DNA from: Lineus longissimus
Taxonomy: Eukaryota > Nemertea > Pilidiophora > Heteronemertea > Lineidae
DNA: 64,000 nt
Assembly: GCF_910592395.1 (NCBI RefSeq)
Contig: NC_088314.1
Coordinates: 20,728,070 to 20,792,069 of the forward strand
Direction: 5' to 3'
In this document: piece by piece, positions 55,608-64,000 of the stretch
How positions within the stretch are numbered: the first letter of the stretch is position 1
How the letters are laid out: the number at the start of each line of letters is the position of its first letter
Notes under the pieces: generated by a model
What the model saw: only the letters and a program-made list of their open reading frames with translations
Database searches by the model: none
What the model was told of the DNA's origin: nothing
Made by a program: the position numbers and the translations under genes

Positions 55608-56533
55608 CTTCGACCTGCAATGCAAAAAGATATTATTTCGTTAGTGACAGTTTATTCAAAATTATGCAAGGCCGAGGGACACTGTGAGACAGTTTCTCCT
55701 TCTTCTTTATTAAAACAATTATTTTCATTTTCAACAAGGCACCACAAAGCACCAAAAGGGCAACAGAAGAACAACTGGCTGAACCAATTAGCAAACCCAA
55801 TCTGACAGGGAAACCAATTAGCTAGTCTAACTGATATCCAACAGATGGCAGCACTCAAACCTAAATCAGAATTTCACTTTTAATTCACAATTGTCACAAG
55901 AAATTAAAACTGTAAAGTGTTATTACTGGTATTGAGGGATTCGTTAAAACTTGCCCTTTACCTTTACACTAGATATTTTGCTTTAAGATGTTTTAAAATG
56001 GACAGATTTGCTAAAAATCAGCTGCAAATTTGCCACATTTAATTTTTTTGCTATTTTCGGTTATGTCGCTACACTTTTGTAGTCGAACTAAATCTACCTT
56101 GAAATATTTATTTATATGGCTTAATTTTGCCTAATTCAACTAATTAGTTATCAAAATAAAGTCATTTTATATTCTATGATACTGCTTTTAATACTTATTC
56201 AGCTGTTTATAAGACTTAAGTTTGAATTGGAAGTAATTTTTGCAACACCATCACTAATGTCAACAAATGACAAAATTGCTGAAGATAATGCAATGTGACC
56301 TGCCCTTCAACCATGATATATTGCGTGCTTTGCGAAATGTCACTCCCAGATCTTGACATGGTTGATACATGAAGTTCAAAGGAGAAGCATAGGACGGAGC
56401 TTAGGCAGTTTACTTTCTTTGTTGAGGTAGTTTGAAGGCGTTTTCTTGGCAGATTAGTTTTGGCAGCATTTTTTCATACATGTATTTTCAATTTTCATTC
56501 ACCTGACCAGGCATCTGTATGGTATCTTCGATA

Positions 56534-56710
56534 GTCCAGGGTAACACGACCAGTCAGGTAACACGACCACCCCGGTACCAAGACCACTGGAAAACCTAAT
56601 CATGCATTTTGTCCCCGGGCTTTCACACTTCACTAATGCGACCTACCCAGTAACGCGACCATTCAACCTTAGACCCATGAGTGGTGGTGTTACCAGGGTT
56701 CCACTGTATA
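56534..56710. mobile_element. Short inverted-repeat element (GTAACGCGACCA family), copy 2
   Basis: This region holds several copies of a GTAACRCGACCA-like motif in both orientations. Its right half (56646-56702) is nearly identical to 24721-24777. On the minus strand the right edge reads CAGTGGAACCCTGGTAAC, typical of the ends of pogo/Tigger-like or related DNA transposons. It lies just upstream of the ankyrin gene. Confidence 0.6.
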
Positions 56711-56847
56711 TTTTTGTGATTTTGTTATCCTCACTTCTTTGAGGGGATGATTACACGTCATGAAATCATTGCTCACTTGTCTAGATTAAGTAAGATGCCA
56801 AATAGTAAACTTTATCCTCTATCATCTCTTCCAGGTACTGACCCAGC

Positions 56848-59800
56848 ATGGCTGCTGAAGACGGACCTCCATTCTCTCTCGATGCATTCATTAGTGATCT
56901 GGATGCTGCTTTACACAAGACATCTGATGACACTCTCGCTGCTGCAATCCTGTCACAGGATTTAGTAACTGTTAAAGTAAAATGGAAGAATGAGTCTCTT
57001 TACTACACACATCCAGTAAGTATGAAACATGAAACATAAAGACATCACAAATTCTCAAATTGATCTACAAATTTCTAGTCTTGAACAAAGGAACCTTTTA
57101 AACATCGCAAATTCTTGAATTAACAACATTCATATTGTGTTCTTATCTTCCGCAGGGCACAGGCCTGTCATATCTCCAGTTGGCAGTCACCAGGGGCAAC
57201 CTAGATGTCGTTACCTTTCTCATCAAAGCAGGAGCAGACGTCAACTACATGGCCTACAAACCAAACAAATACACCAACCTATCCTGTTTGCATTTGGCTG
57301 TCAGCTTTGCCTGCAGGCCTGAAGTCTTTGAATGTCTCTTCAATGCCGGCTGTGACACTGAGACCCACCTGTTGATAGATTCTAGTACTAGCCTGAATGG
57401 CTTGACGCCACTACACATAGCAATACTTCGCAATGACGTGGACTCATTTGACCTATTATTGGACAAAGCTGTCCTAAACGTGCAAACTCTAGGTGGTTAC
57501 TCGCCGTTACATCTGACTGCCATGGTGGATAACAACGCTATGATGACGACCCTGCTCAAACTGGACATCATAAAACAGGTCTATGCTAACAATGGTGCTA
57601 CTGCTCTTTACACAGCAGCTAAACATGGGTCTTCAAAGGTCTTGAAAATTCTATTAGGAAATGGTTACAGCGTTGAGAAAAGGGTTACAGGAGGTCTTAC
57701 CCCATTACATGCCGCAGTCCTGAAAGGTTCATCAGCCTGTGTGGCTGCGTTGTGCGAAGCTGGTTGTGATGTGGAGCCAGTGGCATCTGCCGTCAACCAC
57801 AAGGGGAAGCTCTTGAAGGGTGCAGATGCCTTGAGGGATGCAACTCCTCTCCATTTTGCAGTACATAAAGGCCATCTGCAGTGTGTAGAAATATTGTTAA
57901 AGAATCATGCAAATCCGACAACCGTTTGCTGGAAAAAGAAAAAAGACGAAAACTTGAGTCCGCTTCATTTGGCTGTGATAAACAATTCCGTCCAGATTGC
58001 GGAGTTACTTCTCAAACATGATGCGGATATCAATGCAGAGAATAACGTTGGATTGACACCGTTACTTTGTGCCGTCATATTGAAAAGGACAGACATGGTG
58101 GAGTTTCTGTTGAAGCAGGATCGCGTTGGTGTCAATAAATGTATTCATGGCTCGACCTCTTCTCCGTTGATCTATGCCATTAGTCATGAACTAGAAAAGA
58201 TAGCTCTGCTGCTTATCCAGCATCCAAATATCCAGTTGAATCAGCGAGTTGTTTTTGAAGAAAAGGATGGTGATTTGCATCGTGAGGTCACACTGATACA
58301 TATCGCGCTCATCTTGGGTCAGACGAGGATTGTGGAGGCTTTAATCAAGTATGGAGCAGACGTCAGGCACAAAATAAACTTCAATGGTAAGGACAGAAAT
58401 CTGCTGAGAATTTCCCGATCTTTTCTTGGTGAATCAAGTAATTAAGACCTGTCTTGGTGACTTGGTCGATTAAAAATCCTCTCAAAATAACTTGATGCCG
58501 CGAGAGACACAGTTTGTCATCTCTCTGAACCCCTCTACCCTCTCAAAGACAAAAAGTCCTAACCTCTGGCAAAACTTTAAGAATCAGGTTCAAGTGAAAA
58601 CTAATACGCTTTGCTTTAAATTTCAGATGGTGAAGAGCTTAATGTCTCCCTCATGCATAACGTCTCACGATATCATCGCAATGACATGATCAAGATACTG
58701 GCTGTTGCTGGAACGCCGCTGGATTCGCAGACCAATGAGGGAATCACTCCACTAATGATGGCGGTCGAAGGTCCCAACATCGAATTGATGAAGTTCCTTC
58801 TCGAAAAAGGTTAACATGATTTTCAGTTCACATGTTTTAGTGCACCAGGCTGATAATCAGAAGTTTGTCGCTGCAACTCTCAGATCACTGTTGTTCCATC
58901 TATATTTCCTCAAGAAAGACACTTAACCCTACAGGAAAGTAGAATTGCATTTCCTTATCAATTTTTACCATTTCTCTCCAGGCGCAGATGTGAATTTACA
59001 GGACGAAACCCATGACATGACGGCCCTGATGCGGACAGCTGAAGACGGACTCATTCAGGCGACAAGACTTCTCCTCAATACCAGGAGATGTGACCTTGAC
59101 ATTCAAGATGATGAAGGTGAACTTAGTGTGGCCATTTGAAGCAAAGTTCAGAAGTGAAAATGCACATTGCAATACACAGACGAGGTTTGTCCTGCAAAAG
59201 ATACTCTCATCAAAAATGTCAAAGTATGAAATATCTTAGAACACCGAGTTTGCCAAAATCAGAAAACACTTGACCATGAAGAGTAATTTGAAGCAAAAGA
59301 CTGACTAACTTTACGAGCCAATTTCAACCAATCGTGAAATGGCCTACAGAATGACCCAACTCTTCTCTCTCTAGGTCTGACAGCACTCCATTCAGCCTTG
59401 ACTTACGGCAATGAAGTTGTTGCTCACATGTTAATCGATCACGGAGCAGACGTCAATCTGAAGAGTGGCCGAGTTGCAGACCGGGACAGACTCACACCAC
59501 TCGTTCTGGCCATCGAGTACTCAGACGTGAGGATGGTGCGGCGTCTGCTGGAGAAGGGGGCAGATCCAAACGGTCGGTTCATGAGAGACTTCACGCCACT
59601 GCACCTGGCCGCCCAATTGAACAAGGTTCAAGAGGTTAAAGATCTCTTGAGGTATCTACAGTTATTATTGTCAATGTTGCGTTATCTTTTTATGTGTGTT
59701 TACATGTGCCTCTATGGTTGGTCACCAATAAGAATTACCGACGTCTTCGGCCAGAGATGGAGAGTCTATCTCAAGCTACTCCTGTTTCTCATGACGTCTT

Positions 59801-62477
59801 TTGCTTCCACTCGTTAACTTGCAATGAGGTGCAAAAAATCTTGGTCTGAAATCTTATTCAAAATAAGTAAGAATTTTAAAAGTAAAGTGTCCTGCCCAGT
59901 GTCACAAGCAATGAGTAAGTGCCTGGTAGGAGACCATGATAGCAAAAATCATCCCGCCATCTTTACCAATTGAGAAAGAATTGCATCGGTTTGTTATTTC
60001 AGGTTTGGAGCCAAAATCAACGTTGAATCGACAAGAGGTGAAACACCGATCCATTTCGCTCTTTATTTTGAAGCAATGGGTGCGGCTGAAGTGTTAATCC
60101 GTCGCGGCGCCCAACTCATGGCAAACGGAGAGATCGCTCGTTATCTGAAGGGTACCGTGATTCATTACGCTGCATATAAAGGACAAACAGAAATGGTGGA
60201 TCTACTCGCCGATTTCGGCGCAGAGATATACTCGAGTGGTGAATCCAGTATCGCACGCGATGTGTCACCTCTTTGGTTTGCCTCTCGTGGCTCAGCAGAT
60301 CAGTCGTTGGAGTGCTTTAAGAAATTGATCCGTCTCGGCTGCGATGTGAGTGCTCGCACAGATGATGGTACACCTGTGGCGTGTGAGGTTTTCAGGAACG
60401 CAGCTGATTCTGTAAATGAAAATAGGGTTAAACTGCTGTTAAGACATGGCGCAGATATTGGGGGCCCTGGCGCACTGACTATGCATCCGAGCCCAACGTT
60501 GTTACGTCTTCTCATTCAGGCTGGGATTGATGTGAAAAGTGGATTAGATTTCATTGGTGAGGTGATCCCTCATCAAGCTATAGCCAAATCTGAGAATCCA
60601 GATTGCTTAAGACTTGTGAATACATTCGGTTGTGAACTTGATGATCTAGATATAAATGGGTTGAGTGCTCTGCATATCGCAGCTGCATTTGGTAGGGTTG
60701 AGACTGTGACATACCTTGTCAATTGCGGTGCCGATATAAACTTAAGGGTGAAATCCTATTTCACACTCCGGAATGCTACCCCACTTCATATCGCTGCCTG
60801 GAAGGGATATGAGGACGTTATAGTGAAACTTATGGAGGCTGGTTGTGATTTCAATGCAGTCTGTGGTTTAGAGGCAAACAATGACCTTGAGAATGTCACA
60901 GCACTTCATATCACGGCCTGGAACGCTTCAAATGATGATATGGCACAGTTCCTCCTGGGTCATTCTGACCCAAATCTACAGAACTCGGCAGGTGAGCAGT
61001 CAGGCAAAGATTGTCAATCGAGCAATTTGTATCAAGCATTTTTGCGTTTTTGCATTGCAGATATCAAGAAAATTTGTGGCCGGTTAAATGAGAACCTAAT
61101 TGAAATGACTTTTACGAAGTTGTCAAAAGCCTCAATTAAAAGTATGCAAAAATTGTAGTCTCACAAAAACTGTGAAAGAAAATTGATGGGAATATTTCTG
61201 GATTTATGATATTTGTTAAAAACTGACTCTACTTTACTTCTTCAGGTGAAACGGCTCTTTTCATGGCAGTGTCAAGGGGGAACATTGGTGTTTTCCGCGC
61301 GTTAATGGGGGCCGGGTGCTACTTTGATGTCGGCACACACTTACTGATGACACCATTGATTCAGGCAGTCAAAGGTGGCGAGATGGAAATGGTTGAGGAG
61401 CTCATTCAAGCAGGATGTAACGTCAATGCAGAGGCGATGCTGTCGCAGGATGATGATGAGACCGGTGACGACATTATAGCGGACTTCACTGCCCTCCATG
61501 TCGCTGCGGAGAAGGGATTTTCTTCGATTGTCAAGATGCTGATTGAGGTGAGTGTGAAATCACAGAGTGAAACAAAGTTAATTAGCCTAAACGTAAAAGA
61601 TTTCCTCGGGCTTGACATATCGATATTGATTTCACTTGATGGGTTGACAAACATGATGATAATTCACCACTTTACGTTGACACATTTCAGGCTGGTGCTT
61701 GGCTTGATGCCAAAGAGACACGAGGGGGGGTTGGTGGATACACCCCCCTCCACTGTGCAGTCGTCAAGTCGCACGGAGATGTCATCGCCATCCTAGCCAA
61801 GGCGGGCTGCGACATTAACGCTCAGCTGGACAGCGGTTGGTCGGCACTCCATCTCAGTGCGAAGGAGAACAATATGGATGTGGTCAAACAGCTGGTCAAC
61901 CTCGGAATTGACCCGATGCTAGTCACCCTGGTAAATATTTCAGTTGACAACACACAATGACCAAGGCCCATTGTGTCGTGAGACAGCAGGGGGTATGTGC
62001 TTGAAGCTCAAACTGTGAACTGGTTAAAAAATGTGAGGCCTCTCCTGGAGTTTCCAAGATCAGAAAAGTAGGACAGGGTGGCAAATGTGTCGATGGCACA
62101 GATTTGTCCATATGTGCTGCATCTGGAGAAGCGTTCGTTTTGTAGAGAAGACAAGGAGGAAACCATTCAGAGTTACATTCGGAACACAATTAGCATAGCT
62201 AGTTTGTATTTTTTCTCATTATTTCCATCTTCTGTCCATCTAGGGTGAAGGGCGAACTGCTTCGGAATTCTCCCATAATGCCGAGTTAACAAGCCTGCTT
62301 GTCGGATACGAAGCGTCTTGGAAGCACAAACACCAGCGGCGAACGGTGAAGAGTCGGCTGAGTCTCCAACGTCGTATCAGCATGAAGGTCATGGAAGAGT
62401 TTAGCACGGATGACTATGATGCAGCCGCCTCGAGTGGGGTAGTTGTAGAGGGTGCGCCAGCTGAGGGTAGTGGTTGA
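56848..62477 (+). CDS. Large ankyrin-repeat protein
   Basis: Nine coding exons (56848-57015, 57156-58386, 58627-58809, 58982-59116, 59375-59651, 60003-60991, 61246-61547, 61691-61930 and 62244-62477) join in phase to 1252 residues. After a short N terminus of about 55 residues with no known domain, almost the whole protein is ankyrin repeats. I count about 30, with typical cores such as TPLHIA, TPLHLAAQ and GADVN. The tail of about 55 residues is basic, then acidic and glycine-rich, and has no recognised domain. No kinase, death, SOCS, PH or membrane segment was seen, so the role is probably protein binding or scaffolding. Several introns fall in phase 1 at repeat boundaries, consistent with growth by exon duplication. 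An acceptor (TCTTCCAG, ending at 56834) before the ATG shows an upstream untranslated exon. AATAAA at 62984-62989 is the likely poly(A) signal. No specific ortholog was identified. Confidence 0.93.
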
Positions 62478-63669
62478 ATTTACATAAAGTAAGACGATAT
62501 GCAGGAGCCATTGGGCCTGATTAAGATTCATTGAGTGGTTGATAGGGGTCTCTGCTACGAAGTTGCAGCCAGCTCTCTATTAATGTGTTGTGTGTGCAAA
62601 GTATTTGTTAAACGATTGCATCAGAAGTACTGCAGTGCATTAGCAATGTACAGCATAGCAAGGATATTTTGGTGAATTGAGTTTGTCACTCAGGTAGAGA
62701 CATTTAGTTGGGAGGCACTCATTCAGATTTGAGTCTTGTGTTCACTTTCTGGAGTCCCCAATGTGCCATGAACATGTAATTTATTTGTATTTGTACTCAT
62801 TTTGATGTTATTGTTCATAGTTTCTAATATGTCCCATAGAGAGTTACAGAAATCCTTTCCTAACATGTTTTACTCCTTGGAGGACATTGAATCTGCATCG
62901 CATGGTTGACAGAAATCGGAACAAAAACGGTCAAGCTTATTTTTATAAACGACTTCATGTACCACTATGATTAAAATGTGATGAATAAATAAGTTTATTT
63001 TCTTATAACAGTGTGTCAATCTCTTCTTTATGCGGAGACACTACCGTTTCTTTAACTTGATGGAGGATTTAGAGAACATCCAGGTCCTAGTCTCTAGAGG
63101 ATAACACCTCCTACGTCTAGGTATATGTCGTGCATTGTGAAGATGGATGACTTGCTTGACAGCACATGGCAGGCCATCCTCTCAATCGGATCAATATGTC
63201 ACTAGAAGTGGATCCGGATATCCGTCCACTAGCATGCCAGATTGTTGATTACCTTAGTCCTGAACTAAAAAGTGAAACAACAGTGTCATTCATAATGAAA
63301 ATGTTTATTTTTGATCACCACTGATTATTGGCACATACAAAGTTTATATACAAATCTATTTACACAAGACAGTACATGTAAATATCAACATTTCGTGATA
63401 CAAGAACCTAGTCCTGTGACCATGTTGACATGGCATCGGTGACTGCCTTGGTTGACAACACTTTATAATGTCATCTCTTCATTTCAAGAGAAGATTCAAT
63501 GATGACAGTTTTCAAATGACTGATATTCAAAGAGAGATATTCAAAGGTCACTGTCCATTCCTTTATTATCAGTTTTAACGATTCCTAAGAATTCGTCAAA
63601 CAGTAAAGAAACGCCTGTTTCTCACTCGACCCCGGACTCATGGCAGTGTTCAGCTGAATTGACGACCTT
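62478..63669. other. Convergent 3' ends of the ankyrin gene and the right-edge gene
   Basis: The first half is ankyrin 3' UTR up to the AATAAA at 62984. The second half is 3' UTR of the minus-strand gene, with AATAAA signals (minus) at 63567-63562 and 63309-63304. I see no further gene. Confidence 0.6.
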
Positions 63670-64000
63670 TCAGGGCAAACTTTCTGATCCTCTGATAATC
63701 GTCTCGTCAAGGATGTTGATGACATCTTGAAATGTATCGCACGTGGCTTGGCTGATGTTGGCTGCAAAAGTAGACACGAGGTTAAGGTAAGATTATGAAC
63801 ATAACATTCTTAATGATGTACAAATCTGCTCGAGGGTGCCAATGGGTTATGTAAAGTAAGTCATTGACACAACTCATTCGATGTGTTTGAATCACACTAT
63901 TTGTGTGATCAGTGATAACATTTTGTGCACATTCATAGTGTCAAAACTCTCCTTACCTAAATTGTTACTTTTTTCTGTTGGCATATTCTTTAAAGCGTCC
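63670..64000 (-). CDS. Unidentified gene, last two exons (partial)
   Basis: On the minus strand an exon entering from the right edge ends at a GTAAGG donor (exon 64000-63957). It joins in phase to an acceptor TTTTGCAG at 63762, giving a last coding exon 63761-63670 that ends in TGA. The joined frame is open for 43 residues and ends in a helix-like stretch (CDTFQDVINILDET) and GSESLP. AATAAA on the minus strand lies about 105 bases beyond the stop. I do not recognise the protein from this short tail. A longer open frame in another phase of the last exon (58 residues) would need a different junction and is less protein-like. Confidence 0.65.

Overview
The window is nuclear DNA from a bilaterian animal. 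Genes are split by GT-AG introns, mostly a few hundred bases long, and separated by large repeat-rich spacers. Every recognisable protein is an animal ortholog: SRPK and DYRK kinases, the iron sensor FBXL5, the axonemal protein SPMIP1, the transporter MFSD3, and an ankyrin protein. FBXL5 is not known from fly or nematode models, so a marine invertebrate (lophotrochozoan or invertebrate deuterostome) fits better than an ecdysozoan. The species cannot be fixed from sequence alone. I saw no CRISPR array, no bacterial operon and no intact transposase or virus.

Layout, left to right. 1-3926 (+): 3' part of an SR-protein kinase gene (SRPK), with a 65-bp minisatellite in one intron. 9679-11373 (+): DYRK2 with its coding sequence in one exon, a CRE-bearing upstream region and probably a 3' UTR of about 3.5 kb. 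15-31 kb: a gene desert containing a 29-copy, 42-bp array (25123-26340) and other short arrays. 31216-37452 (-): complete ten-exon FBXL5. 37644-38243 (+): SPMIP1, head-to-head with FBXL5 across a 191-bp shared promoter that carries an RFX X-box. 38-53 kb: a second desert with one tRNA-Asn gene (-), several small inverted-repeat element families and a promoter-like block near 47.15 kb. 53610-55607 (-): MFSD3, four coding exons. 56848-62477 (+): nine coding exons for a 1252-residue protein made almost wholly of about 30 ankyrin repeats. 63670-64000 (-): last two exons of an unidentified gene running off the right edge.

The genes do not form one pathway. The clearest functional links are local: FBXL5 (iron-regulated ubiquitin ligase adaptor) and SPMIP1 (sperm flagellum) probably share a bidirectional promoter, and both kinases belong to the CMGC group. 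Exon models were built by hand. Reading phase was checked across every junction, and the FBXL5, MFSD3, ankyrin and SRPK models each stay open to a single final stop codon. The least explained material is the repeat content: in-frame 14-codon arrays, a dispersed 75-100 bp inverted-repeat family clustered at 42-52 kb, and minisatellite families found at two separate loci.
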